Below are positions 1-8,303 of a stretch of 64,000 bases of DNA, piece after piece. Source of the stretch: an uncultured Eudoraea sp. (GTDB lineage Bacteria; Bacteroidota; Bacteroidia; Flavobacteriales; Flavobacteriaceae). The notes under the pieces were generated by a model. That model had not been told where the DNA came from. It did no database searches and worked only from the letters and a program-made list of their open reading frames with translations. The translations under genes were made by a program, and so were the position numbers. Position 1 is the stretch's first letter. Each line of letters begins with the position of its first letter. Where the stretch lies: positions 62,001 to 126,000 of the forward strand of contig NZ_CAMYOM010000006.1 in the NCBI RefSeq assembly GCF_947260015.1, in the 5' to 3' direction.

Positions 1-903
1 CAATTTATCGTGATCTTCAGAACTTTCCAATTTTGAATCTGTTTTCCATTCTGCCTTTAAAGCTTTTTTACCTTTCATTGCAGACCAGGTATCTTTTGCC
101 AAAACGGCTATTTTATCGCCAAACTTGAGCACTTCTATTACACCATCTATTGCCTTAGAAGCTGAATCATCATAAGACTCCAGTTTCTGACCAAATGCCG
201 GAGGTCGCATTACAGAGGCAATGACCATGCCTTCGGTTTTATAATCTAAACCAAAAAGAGGTTCACCTGTTATTATTTTATCGATATCGACATTAGCAGC
301 ATCTGTTCCAATTATCTTATAGTCTTTAACATCCTTAAGAGTAACTTCTTCAGGTATCTCAAGAGCAGCAGCTTCATTAACAACTTCGCCATATCCCAAT
401 GTTTCTCCTGCAGCATTGCTAATAATGCCCTCATTAGTAGTGCATTCAGAAGGATCAACCCCCCATTTTACCGCAGCTGCATTAATAAGCATTTGTCGTG
501 CTGTTGCCCCCGTTTCCCTTAAGGGATCCCAGCCAAATCTAATAGACTGGCTTCCTCCGGCCACCTGACGCGTATAGTTATTCGTATCTAAAATTCCTTG
601 CTTAACATAAACGTCTTTCCATGCAACGTCTAATTCCTCAGCAATGATCATAGGCATGGAGGTTTTTACTCCTTGTCCAATTTCAGGATTAGGTGAAAAT
701 ATAGTCACTGCACCATTATCTGCTATTTGAATAAATGCGTTAAAATCATTGTAGTTTAATTGCGCCAAATCAATTGCTGGTTTGGCATTGGGTTTACAGG
801 CGTTAAACAAGTTAAAACCGATTAATAATCCACCTCCTGCCAGGGAGCTGGTTTTCATAAAGGATCTTCTGCTAAATGTTATTGAAGTTTTTTGTGTGGA
901 CAT
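1..903 (-). CDS. Molybdopterin-binding subunit of a xanthine dehydrogenase/isoquinoline 1-oxidoreductase-type enzyme (N-terminal part)
   Basis: An open frame of 301 codons starts with ATG at 903 and runs off the left edge, so the C-terminal part is missing. The N-terminus has a twin-arginine export signal (SRRSFMK, residues 11-17) followed by a hydrophobic stretch ending near a Cys, so the enzyme is probably carried folded to the periplasm. The segment after it (IFSPNPEIGQGVKTSMPMI) matches the aldehyde oxidase/xanthine dehydrogenase molybdopterin-binding family, IorB-like branch. The gene lies 22 bp after the [2Fe-2S] subunit gene, the usual order for two-subunit molybdenum hydroxylases that hydroxylate aldehydes or N-heterocycles. 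The substrate cannot be read from the sequence. Confidence 0.85.
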   Translation of the reverse strand, partial: MSTQKTSITFSRRSFMKTSSLAGGGLLIGFNLFNACKPNAKPAIDLAQLNYNDFNAFIQIADNGAVTIFSPNPEIGQGVKTSMPMIIAEELDVAWKDVYVKQGILDTNNYTRQVAGGSQSIRFGWDPLRETGATARQMLINAAAVKWGVDPSECTTNEGIISNAAGETLGYGEVVNEAAALEIPEEVTLKDVKDYKIIGTDAANVDIDKIITGEPLFGLDYKTEGMVIASVMRPPAFGQKLESYDDSASKAIDGVIEVLKFGDKIAVLAKDTWSAMKGKKALKAEWKTDSKLESSEDHDKL

Positions 904-925
904 TTTGATGATTTTTGTTGATTCA

Positions 926-1387
926 CTAGGCCAATTTATTAGCGGCTATTTCAACTGCTTTGTAAATTCTTGTATAAGAAGCACATCTGCAAATATTGCC
1001 TTGCATGGCATCTTTAATCTCAGCTTCTGTTGGATTTGGATTTTCTTTAAGAAATGCAGAGGCCGTCATAATCTGGCCTGTCTGGCAATAACCACATTGG
1101 GGTACATCTACCTCTTTCCAGGCCTCTTGAACAGGATGGTTACCATCTTCAGAGAGTCCTTCTATGGTAGTTATAGATTTTCCTTCTACCTGAGCCATTG
1201 TTAGAGCGCAGCTTCTGACGGCTATTCCATCAAGATGGATAGTACATGAACCACAAAGTGCAATACCACAACCATATTTTGTTCCTACTAAGTTTAAATG
1301 ATCGCGTAAAACCCATAGTACTGGGGTGTCTTCGCTTACTTCTATTGACCTCGATTCACCATTAATATTTAGTTGATACGTTGGCAT
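926..1387 (-). CDS. (2Fe-2S)-binding subunit of the molybdenum hydroxylase (IorA-like)
   Basis: This 153-residue protein has the classic two-cluster layout of small subunits of xanthine dehydrogenase-family enzymes. Plant-type ferredoxin cysteines lie at about 40, 45, 48 and 60 (YGCGIALCGSC...C), and the helical second cluster has cysteines near 98, 101, 133 and 135 (CGYC...CRC). It passes electrons from the molybdenum site of the partner encoded just downstream to an outside acceptor. I chose ATG at 1387 (MPTYQLNING); the frame can be extended two codons to a TTG at 1393, but that adds nothing typical of the family. The protein has no signal of its own, so it is probably exported with the Tat-tagged large subunit. 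Confidence 0.88.
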   Translation of the reverse strand: MPTYQLNINGESRSIEVSEDTPVLWVLRDHLNLVGTKYGCGIALCGSCTIHLDGIAVRSCALTMAQVEGKSITTIEGLSEDGNHPVQEAWKEVDVPQCGYCQTGQIMTASAFLKENPNPTEAEIKDAMQGNICRCASYTRIYKAVEIAANKLA

Positions 1388-1455
1388 GTGCAAGTTGTTT
1401 TAGTGAATTATTAAAATACTTCTTAAAGTTATCAAAATTATAAGTATGAGATGCT

Positions 1456-1476
1456 CATTTAACAAATTGTTAAATG
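1456..1476. promoter_or_regulatory. 21-bp perfect palindrome, possible operator
   Basis: Two 10-base arms (CATTTAACAA and its exact reverse complement) flank a single central base. It lies 69-89 bp upstream of the start of the Fe-S subunit gene and just past the stop of the upstream deacetylase gene. No T-run follows it on the minus strand, so an operator for a dimeric repressor is more likely than a terminator. No regulator gene is adjacent. Confidence 0.35.
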
Positions 1477-1484
1477 TTAAAAGT

Positions 1485-2411
1485 TTATTCTGTTCTTGTA
1501 ATTTTATCTCTCAATTCTCTCCAGCTCACCAAAACGATGCCTTCTTGCCGGATAATTTCAATACATTCCTTACTGGTAAAAAAATCGAAATCAGCCTGTC
1601 GCCAGTCAGAGGCATAATAAGTGTGATTTATGGTAACTCCCTTCATCTCATAATTATCATATGCCAGATGTATCAAAAGACAATTTAAACCCGGTTCAAG
1701 TTTACGAAGAAGTGAACTGTAATATTCTTTCATTCCATTTTCATAATCTGCAGGTGAGGCCATATGGATAAAGTCCATCATTACTGTATTATCATCCAAT
1801 AAAGATTTTAATTCTTCATTTGTTTCTGTTAGAATTCTTTTATCCAGCAAAACAGGCAATTTAAATTCCCTCCCTAAACGAATATAGGCTTCGGTATACT
1901 CTGGCCTTCCTGTAACAGCAGCCATATGTGTATCTAAATGTGTAATATCTATTCCAGTCTTTTTTGCTTTACTTATCTGGTTTCTCAATTCCAATTCTAC
2001 TTCCAGGGGTTTGGCGAACATGGAGAGACTATCTACAGAAGAAAAGAAATATCCCTTTGAATTAACAAGGCTAGTCACTGCATCCCTTGAGGAAACAGGT
2101 CCCCATTTGTAAAAATCCCATTCACTAGTCAGAGTTAGATGCAAACCAAGGTCTAATGTTTGGTTTTTCTTTGCGTAATCGGCAATTTCAGGAAACCATG
2201 GACAAGGAACCATAATACTTCCAGAATTTACCGGGCCATTTTCCATAGCATATATACTTGCCATATTTTCGGAATGAGAAACGCCAAGATCATCGGCATG
2301 AATTATCAGAAGTTTAGCATCTGCCCTGTAGCCTAATTTTTCCGCGATCGTTTTACCCTGTCCGCAGGTAAATAAATTTCCTAGAAAAAAGAATACTAAT
2401 ACGAGGCGCAT
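1485..2411 (-). CDS. ChbG/HpnK (YdjC-type) polysaccharide/carbohydrate deacetylase, exported
   Basis: The protein has about 308 residues, starting MRLVLVFFFLGNLFTC, a signal peptide with a possible lipobox Cys at 16. The mature part opens with LLIIHADDLGVS, the metal-binding Asp-Asp motif of the YdjC family, and later has THLDTHM, the His motif of the same site. Family members remove acetyl groups from short N-acetylated sugars such as chito-oligosaccharides, or act in hopanoid or glycan processing. I placed the start at ATG 2411 because the positive residue then precedes the hydrophobic core; ATG at 2429 (six residues longer) is also possible. It is on the same strand as the molybdenum hydroxylase genes, but a palindrome separates them. 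Substrate unknown. Confidence 0.82.
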   Translation of the reverse strand: MRLVLVFFFLGNLFTCGQGKTIAEKLGYRADAKLLIIHADDLGVSHSENMASIYAMENGPVNSGSIMVPCPWFPEIADYAKKNQTLDLGLHLTLTSEWDFYKWGPVSSRDAVTSLVNSKGYFFSSVDSLSMFAKPLEVELELRNQISKAKKTGIDITHLDTHMAAVTGRPEYTEAYIRLGREFKLPVLLDKRILTETNEELKSLLDDNTVMMDFIHMASPADYENGMKEYYSSLLRKLEPGLNCLLIHLAYDNYEMKGVTINHTYYASDWRQADFDFFTSKECIEIIRQEGIVLVSWRELRDKITRTE

Positions 2412-2566
2412 GATATGTATATAGATCATTTATTTAAATCTACATTAGAATCCATGACAAGCTACAAAATTTAAATATTTTCCTTTAACAAGATTTAACA
2501 AAGTTTTTAAATCCCCTTATAATTTTAAACAAAATTGGTCGTTGTGCTGTTTGAACAACAAAACTT

Positions 2567-3664
2567 ATGAAAATGAAAACTTATCTGAAGCTACTATGCC
2601 TTCCGTATATTGCTATCCTATTTTTTTCTTGTGGAAATGCAGATGATGATGTAAATTTTAACATCAATCAGACCGGGTCACTTGGTGAAGGAATTCCGGT
2701 TGATGAATGCCTTAATCTTGGTGAAAGCGATCTAATACTATCCATCCAGGATCAGTTTACTACCCTACCCGGTAAAGTATCTGTTTTTTTTAAAGTCTCT
2801 GACAATAGCGGTAATCCAGTACCGGGATTAACTGCAGAACAATTTACTATTTATGAACAAGGAAGAAACGACGAATGTTTTAATACCATATCTGCTTCTG
2901 AGTCTTTTGCCCGTATTTCACCTAATTCACAAATTTTTAGTAACAGCACTTTATTGGTTTTAGACCTAAGTAACAGCGTGCTTAGTAGTAGTTTAGATGA
3001 ACTAAAATCTGCCACAACTAGTTTTATAAATAATGTTATGCCAACAGTAGATGAAGCCTCATTTAAAATGGCTATTTATTGGTTTGACGGTGAAGATGAG
3101 CTACATTTATTGAATCCCTTAACTGCTTCCAGGGACGAGCTAATAGCTGCAATAGCAAGTATAACAACCACCATAAGTAATGACCCATCAACAGATTTAT
3201 ACGGTGCGGTTATTAAGTCTACCAACATCGCCTCTGAACTTCTCAGCGAAAGCACAAATAACAATATTATTGGTGCTACTTCAGTGGTAGTTTTTACAGA
3301 TGGTACGGACCAGGCTTCCCGATATAGTGAAGAAGAAGCCCTGAAAAAAGTAGATGAAGCTAACAGTAATATTTCTTTTTTCGCAATTGGCCTGGGATCT
3401 GAAATAGATACTGAAATACTAATGAAAATTGGTAAAACTTCTAGTGTTTTTGCTGGTAATAAGGAAGAACTTGAAACAACTTTTAATGATATTTCATCCA
3501 GGGTTACTGAACAAGCAAATAGTTTTTATCTCTTTGAATATTGCACCCCAAAACGAGATGGTAGTGGTGAAAACAATCTTGCTATACAGGTTAGCGATGG
3601 CAGTTTACAGGGCGCCGTACAAAGCAAATTCGACACTACAGGATTTACGGGAGGCTGCCAATAA
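2567..3664 (+). CDS. von Willebrand factor A domain lipoprotein
   Basis: The 365-residue protein starts with a lipoprotein signal (hydrophobic core then FFSC, Cys 22), followed by an acidic DDD, as in surface-exposed Bacteroidota lipoproteins. A short immunoglobulin-like stretch (about 65-105) precedes a vWA domain. The MIDAS metal site is visible as LDLSNSV (D133, S135, S137) and a later VVFTDGTDQ. vWA domains bind protein ligands through a bound Mg ion, so an adhesion or scaffold role at the cell surface is likely, but the partner is unknown. Four Cys residues outside the signal could form disulfides. The gene stands alone, and a strong terminator follows directly. Confidence 0.85.
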   Translation: MKMKTYLKLLCLPYIAILFFSCGNADDDVNFNINQTGSLGEGIPVDECLNLGESDLILSIQDQFTTLPGKVSVFFKVSDNSGNPVPGLTAEQFTIYEQGRNDECFNTISASESFARISPNSQIFSNSTLLVLDLSNSVLSSSLDELKSATTSFINNVMPTVDEASFKMAIYWFDGEDELHLLNPLTASRDELIAAIASITTTISNDPSTDLYGAVIKSTNIASELLSESTNNNIIGATSVVVFTDGTDQASRYSEEEALKKVDEANSNISFFAIGLGSEIDTEILMKIGKTSSVFAGNKEELETTFNDISSRVTEQANSFYLFEYCTPKRDGSGENNLAIQVSDGSLQGAVQSKFDTTGFTGGCQ

Positions 3665-3690
3665 GGGGCTAATAACACAGAATATTTAAA

Positions 3691-3720
3691 GAGGTGCCAA
3701 TTGGCGCCTCTTTTTTTTTT
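3691..3720 (+). terminator. Rho-independent terminator after the vWA lipoprotein gene
   Basis: The arms GAGGTGCC and GGCGCCTC pair over 8 bp (one G-U) around AATT and are followed by ten T residues. It sits 26 bp past the stop codon at 3664. Confidence 0.85.
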
Positions 3721-3743
3721 GGCTAAATAAAAAAATACTGTTA

Positions 3744-3768
3744 AAGTAGGGTTTTTGTAATCCTACTT
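3744..3768 (+). other. Stem-loop in the leader of the small membrane ORF
   Basis: AAGTAGGGTT pairs with AATCCTACTT over 10 bp (one G-U) with a five-base loop. Only a short mixed T stretch follows. It lies about 90 bp before the small ORF at 3859. It may be a leader structure or a weak terminator; the function is unknown. Confidence 0.4.
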
Positions 3769-3858
3769 GTTTTATAAGTAACAACAACAATTAACTATTG
3801 CAACCTAAATATCTTACTAAAAACTAAAAAAATTGTTTAACGCTAAAAAAAAGAAATC

Positions 3859-4044
3859 ATGCATACAATAAATGAAATTATCCGTCAGAGTGCAATAGGG
3901 ACATTATCTAAATGGTATCAGAGCGCCATACTTTTAGTATTTTCATCAATAGTAGCTATATTGTTTACTATGTTGTTTGTCCTACTTGCAAATGCTTCTC
4001 ATCTTACAACTAATTTTAGTTACCTGTTCGAGGGAATTATGTAA
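3859..4044 (+). CDS. Small membrane protein, unknown
   Basis: A 61-codon frame begins with ATG after an A-rich stretch (AAAAAAAAGAAATC) like other start regions here. After an amphipathic N-terminus (residues 1-20) there is one clear membrane span at about 22-46 (AILLVFSSIVAILFTMLFVL). I do not recognise a family. It stands alone between the vWA lipoprotein and the convergent peptidase gene. The membrane span and the upstream stem-loop support a real gene, but its small size keeps this uncertain. Confidence 0.4.
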   Translation: MHTINEIIRQSAIGTLSKWYQSAILLVFSSIVAILFTMLFVLLANASHLTTNFSYLFEGIM

Positions 4045-4106
4045 TCTCCGGAATACGAACGAATATGATTTAAATATTCGGGCCATCAATCTTATATTTG
4101 ACTTAT

Positions 4107-5576
4107 TTATCTATAGATCATGGCATTTACAAAATTGCTGTTCCCTGTATTTAAATCTATTAAAAACCCATTGATCACTGCTTTTTCAATTTTCTGGTCT
4201 TTGGTTAGGAGAAAAGTAGGATTCTTACCTACAATGAGATTAAATTTCGGAATCTTATAGTTTGTTGAAATTAGGTTAAGGGGAATTGGTGATTTCGATA
4301 TATTTTTTTCCAGATGTTCCACTCTTATATAAGTATATCCTGATTTCAGTAATTCCATAGGATCCAACATATCGAGTTCTTTGATTGATTTTAGTGTTTT
4401 AGGATATACTTTGCCAGGTTTAAGGATGTAGCCATTGGCATTAAAAGTTTCATATCCATAATAAGTCGAAAGATCACCCTGATCTACTATTCTACTGCTA
4501 TACCAAAAATCGTTATGATCTTTCATATCAACCTCCGGCCTTTGTATACCAAGATCAAGAATATATTCTGAGCCCAATAATTCATAACCTACCTCCTCTA
4601 TTTTTAAATCAAAAAGCTTACGATCATTTTGAGGTATTTTCTCATAATCATCAAGGGTAATATCTCTATAATTCCCCTTTGCGATGGTATAAATTGCAGA
4701 AAGAATTGATACGTAATTCAACTTACGTATTTCCTGTTTTTCAACATCTCCCGGATAGCCACCGGACTCAATCAATATTGTACTTGTCCCCCACTTTTGA
4801 ATATTATCACCAAAAGCTCTTGGTTCAAAATCGTCGTTATATCTACCAACCTGTCCCTGGGCATATTTCTGAATGATATCATTCATATAAACAATTACTT
4901 TCATAGCATTACCTCTAACCTCATTTATATCTTTCTCATAGTTATAAGCCGGTGCCAGATATGATATAGTAGCTGGTTTATCAGTACGTTCAGCGTTATA
5001 ATAGGTACTCTGATCATGAAGATTAAATCCAAAGTTGGCACTTAGACTATCACGAACCCTTTTTAAGGTTTGACCTTCCGGCGATTGGAGTCTTAGTGCA
5101 TCCCGATTAATATCAATTCCAAGGGTATTTCTTCTTTTAAAAACTTCCGCTCCATCCGGATTTAGCATGGGTAAAAAATGAAGTCTTAGATTATTTAAAA
5201 TATCTTCTTTTTCATCTTTAAAATCATCACTATCCAAAAAGTTTAAAATATCAAATATAGCCTGGGTTGCGGTTGGCTCATTTCCGTGCATTTGAGACCA
5301 TAAAAAGACATCGGTTTCTCCTTTGCCAATACTGATTAAAGATAAGGTTCTGCCTTCAATAGAATTTCCTGCCGTTATAACATCAAATTTGTGATTATTG
5401 CGGTATTCTGTTATCAGAGGTTTCAGATCCTCGTGTTTAATTCGTCTTTTATTCAGAGTCCTTTCTTTATACGCATCATATGTATCGTATAAGGAAATTG
5501 TTATATCCTCCTGCTGTGCAAATAGCTTACTTGTGAATATGATAAGAAGAAGTACTATTAGATATTTATATGTCAT
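4107..5576 (-). CDS. M14-family zinc carboxypeptidase, secreted
   Basis: The 489-residue protein has a signal peptide (cleavage near LFAQ, residue 20). Its carboxypeptidase domain carries the zinc ligands HGNE (H97, E100) and a later His in FNLHD (H187), the substrate-binding NR pair (IDINRD, about 157-158), and the catalytic Glu region ILIESGGYPGD. The C-terminal third (about 330-489) is an additional domain I do not assign. Such enzymes trim C-terminal residues from peptides in the periplasm or outside the cell. Its start overlaps the end of the amidase gene by 11 bp, so the two are probably co-translated, suggesting peptide or peptidoglycan turnover (inference). Confidence 0.88.
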   Translation of the reverse strand: MTYKYLIVLLLIIFTSKLFAQQEDITISLYDTYDAYKERTLNKRRIKHEDLKPLITEYRNNHKFDVITAGNSIEGRTLSLISIGKGETDVFLWSQMHGNEPTATQAIFDILNFLDSDDFKDEKEDILNNLRLHFLPMLNPDGAEVFKRRNTLGIDINRDALRLQSPEGQTLKRVRDSLSANFGFNLHDQSTYYNAERTDKPATISYLAPAYNYEKDINEVRGNAMKVIVYMNDIIQKYAQGQVGRYNDDFEPRAFGDNIQKWGTSTILIESGGYPGDVEKQEIRKLNYVSILSAIYTIAKGNYRDITLDDYEKIPQNDRKLFDLKIEEVGYELLGSEYILDLGIQRPEVDMKDHNDFWYSSRIVDQGDLSTYYGYETFNANGYILKPGKVYPKTLKSIKELDMLDPMELLKSGYTYIRVEHLEKNISKSPIPLNLISTNYKIPKFNLIVGKNPTFLLTKDQKIEKAVINGFLIDLNTGNSNFVNAMIYR

Positions 5577-6240
5577 TATTTTCTGGGTTTTCCGGTACGG
5601 GTTTAAAATTAAGATTTTTGGTCGCTTTTCGTACTTTTTGCATAAAATCTTTACCAGGATCTGTTTTTATTGTCCTGTAGGTTTCGTCTTTTTCCAACCA
5701 TAAAGGATGGCCCACAAAATTTGTATACTCGTAATGGCCAATTAAATAATCAATTGGATATTTGTCACTGAGGTATTCTACCAACCAAATATTTGCTTTT
5801 AGCTGTGCCCTGGTTAAGGGTAACTCTTCTGTACCTCCTATGTTTTCAATTCCTATTGCGCAATGGTTAAGCCCTATCACATGCCTCGCCATATTTGTCT
5901 CGGGCATCAAACTATAGATAGTACCATCTCTGTCTACCATAAACTGTGAAGATACATTCAGTCCGCTAACGTTTTGTATATCAGGTCGCCAATCAGGTAA
6001 AGTGGCTGCATCAAAGGCTTCGAAGGCCTCGTTCAGAGTAGGAATTACAGTATAGTGTAACACAATCATTTTCGGCAAAATGTTGGGAGATTCCTGTTGA
6101 ATTCCATAGCGTTCTGACAGGTATTCTTGTGTCAATTCAACACGTTTCTGGTCAAAGACAATTGGCTTGTCTACAATTTTCTTAGAAGTTGAACATGAAA
6201 AAAATAGTATCGCAATAAGTATATAGAGTAACTTGTTCAT
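5566..6240 (-). CDS. N-acetylmuramoyl-L-alanine amidase (Amidase_2 family) lipoprotein
   Basis: The 224-residue protein starts with a lipoprotein signal (LFFSC, Cys about 16). The Amidase_2 fold is recognisable from IVLHYTV (first zinc His), SSQFMVDRDGTIY, ARHVIGLNHCAIGIENIGG and the C-terminal TDPGKDF. The family cleaves the bond between muramic acid and the stem peptide, in wall remodelling or recycling. The lipid anchor suggests it acts in the periplasm. The gene is followed, with overlap, by an M14 carboxypeptidase and preceded by a 3D-domain lipoprotein, so the three look like a cell-wall-related operon. Confidence 0.88.
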   Translation of the reverse strand: MNKLLYILIAILFFSCSTSKKIVDKPIVFDQKRVELTQEYLSERYGIQQESPNILPKMIVLHYTVIPTLNEAFEAFDAATLPDWRPDIQNVSGLNVSSQFMVDRDGTIYSLMPETNMARHVIGLNHCAIGIENIGGTEELPLTRAQLKANIWLVEYLSDKYPIDYLIGHYEYTNFVGHPLWLEKDETYRTIKTDPGKDFMQKVRKATKNLNFKPVPENPENNDI

Positions 6241-6294
6241 TTAACTGGACTGAATTCTTAAGATATTTTCATATTATTTTTTAAGCGTAGATAA

Positions 6295-6702
6295 CTATTC
6301 TTCTCGTCTCATAGCGTATTGCATAGTGACTTTTTTAGTCCCCCATTCCCTGGCGTTCTTTATGTTCTCTCCCATGTAAATATCTATTTTATTCTCCCAT
6401 CGTTTGTTCATTTTATCCTTAACGAGATAGATTCCATCTAAACCATTAATTTTTACCTTGGTGTTGTGATTAATTCCTATGGTCAATAGATCACGGGATA
6501 CGGCAATGCATTTCATTCCTGGTTTAAGCGTGTCTCCCCAGGCGGCTATATTAGGTTCATTAGAGGTTTGATAACTCACGGAATTATAAGCCGAGGCGAT
6601 AACTTCAATCGATTTCCATACTAAATCCTCCTTTTTTTCATTTTGCCTTTTGCATGAAAATAGTAGAAAGCCAAATAGTATTGTTATAATGGCTTTATCC
6701 AT
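6295..6702 (-). CDS. 3D-domain (double-psi beta-barrel) lipoprotein
   Basis: The 135-residue protein has a lipobox (LFSC, about 13-16). The rest fits the 3D domain: ASAYNS near the start, AWGDTLKPGMKCIAVSRDL in the middle, then YLVKDKMNKRWENKIDIYMG and a closing AREWGTKKV. 3D domains occur in lytic transglycosylase-like and resuscitation-type proteins and bind or cut peptidoglycan. Of the Asp residues that name the domain, those in VKDKM and KIDIY are present, so activity is possible. It lies between the FG-GAP lipoprotein and the amidase gene on the same strand. Confidence 0.75.
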   Translation of the reverse strand: MDKAIITILFGFLLFSCKRQNEKKEDLVWKSIEVIASAYNSVSYQTSNEPNIAAWGDTLKPGMKCIAVSRDLLTIGINHNTKVKINGLDGIYLVKDKMNKRWENKIDIYMGENIKNAREWGTKKVTMQYAMRREE

Positions 6703-6716
6703 AATATATAGTTGTT

Positions 6717-8258
6717 TTAATTTAACATATTTTCCAATATAACTATATCTATATTTTCCTTATTCCATCTTTCAGAAAAAGATTCAGGTACAGGTGTAAA
6801 TACATAGGTAAAGGAAGATAATATTAAATCTTCATCTCCATCGCCATCCAGATCCCCTGTATCCATTAAGAGCCATCTTCCAATAGTGGACTCTTTAAAG
6901 CTATTTACTGAAAAATTGAAATTAGTTTCGTTTATATTGTCTAAATATACAAATGACATATCGGGTTTGTTTTGGTAATCCGGGAACGTTGATACCAAGG
7001 CTATATCTATATCTCCATCCTGATCAAAATCTAATGCTTCTACCGCCGTTGCCCCATTTAATGGATAGAAGTAAGCTTCAGTAAACCTATTTTCTCCGTC
7101 ATTTATATGAATGCGCATTCCATGATAGGGTTTGGGAACAAAAGATTTGTCTGCATTATCGCCATGCACGGTAATTAGATCTTGATCACCATCATCATCA
7201 TAATCGATTAATTGAAACGCACTGGTGCCATAAACAGGACTAAAGCGAATTACTTTCTCAGGTCTGAATTTCAAATCTTTTTCATAATAGAGTATAGTAA
7301 CACCTTCATCCCCCTGGGCAGTTAAAACTACCAGATCTTTATTACCATCTTTATTCATATCTTTTAATTCGACACGTATCGTGCCTGCTTGATTTAAAAG
7401 TACATGTTTTGTATATATTCCATTTTCAGTACTTTTTTCAAAAAGAGACAACTGCCCTTTTAAGTCTCCAAATTCACAAACTAAAAGTTCATCTATCCCA
7501 TCTTTATCAAAATCATGAGTTAATAAGTGCACTGGCCTGTGGAGTTCTTCAATAATTACTTTCGTGGTATCTTGCTTGACCTCAAATATTCTACCTGTAG
7601 ACAATTCGGTTGGCCTTAATTGCCCAATTGCAAGTGCCAGCATATTTGCTCCATTATTTGCTGTAGATACAACCGGACTCCCATAACTGCTAATGAGGGT
7701 GTTCTGTTTGCCCAGAAAGCTATATTCAGATAAGTTACCATATAGATCCCCAAATAAAAGTCTATTTTGATCCAGTTTAAATTCCAAATAAGTAATTAAG
7801 GTTCCTTTTGTACTGTCCAGAGAAATCAAATTCGGAGTAAACAAAGATAATTCTTCAGGAATGTCATTGTTCGCTATTCCCTGTAATGAATCTGGTGCAT
7901 TAGCAATAATATATGCTTTTAGAAGTTCCCAGTCCTTTTTATTGAGCATTGGTTTTTCCGGATATACCCCAGTTCTAATTACCGCTTCCATTTCTACAAA
8001 TGAATGGTCTTTATATGGGTTATAACCCGAGTCTCTAATCCCTAACCTTGCCCCCATCTCAGGAAGTATTTTCTCTGACCAAATATCTTTTGGCAAACTA
8101 TTGATTTCAGGAGGAATGTGACAACTTGCACAATAGGTTTCATAGAGGACCACTTCTTTATTCTTTCTTGGAGAATTACAACTACTTAGCAATATGTAAA
8201 TAACAAATGCCAAACTGCTGTATTTAAAGCTTTTAAAGAAGTTATATAAGTAGATCAT
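6717..8258 (-). CDS. Lipoprotein with cytochrome c motif and FG-GAP/VCBS repeats
   Basis: The 513-residue protein has a lipoprotein signal (LLSSC, Cys 27) and then a c-type heme motif CASCH (43-47), followed by a region with Met residues that could give the sixth ligand. From about residue 150 it carries repeated acidic calcium-binding motifs (DFDKDGIDE, DMNKDGNKD, DYDDDGDQD, DFDQDGDID, DLDGDGDED), which mark FG-GAP/VCBS blades of a beta-propeller. A single-heme cytochrome joined to a calcium-bound propeller suggests an electron-transfer or sensor protein at the cell envelope. The partner is unknown. It heads the minus-strand run 8258-4107. Confidence 0.8.
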   Translation of the reverse strand: MIYLYNFFKSFKYSSLAFVIYILLSSCNSPRKNKEVVLYETYCASCHIPPEINSLPKDIWSEKILPEMGARLGIRDSGYNPYKDHSFVEMEAVIRTGVYPEKPMLNKKDWELLKAYIIANAPDSLQGIANNDIPEELSLFTPNLISLDSTKGTLITYLEFKLDQNRLLFGDLYGNLSEYSFLGKQNTLISSYGSPVVSTANNGANMLALAIGQLRPTELSTGRIFEVKQDTTKVIIEELHRPVHLLTHDFDKDGIDELLVCEFGDLKGQLSLFEKSTENGIYTKHVLLNQAGTIRVELKDMNKDGNKDLVVLTAQGDEGVTILYYEKDLKFRPEKVIRFSPVYGTSAFQLIDYDDDGDQDLITVHGDNADKSFVPKPYHGMRIHINDGENRFTEAYFYPLNGATAVEALDFDQDGDIDIALVSTFPDYQNKPDMSFVYLDNINETNFNFSVNSFKESTIGRWLLMDTGDLDGDGDEDLILSSFTYVFTPVPESFSERWNKENIDIVILENMLN

Positions 8259-8303
8259 AAAATGAAGATAGCCTTTACAACATATTTATCCAAAATAGTT
8301 GAC

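Noticed and set aside
782-1204. Plus-strand open frame of 140 codons
   Set aside because: It lies opposite the molybdenum hydroxylase genes, which have clear family motifs; its own product shows none.
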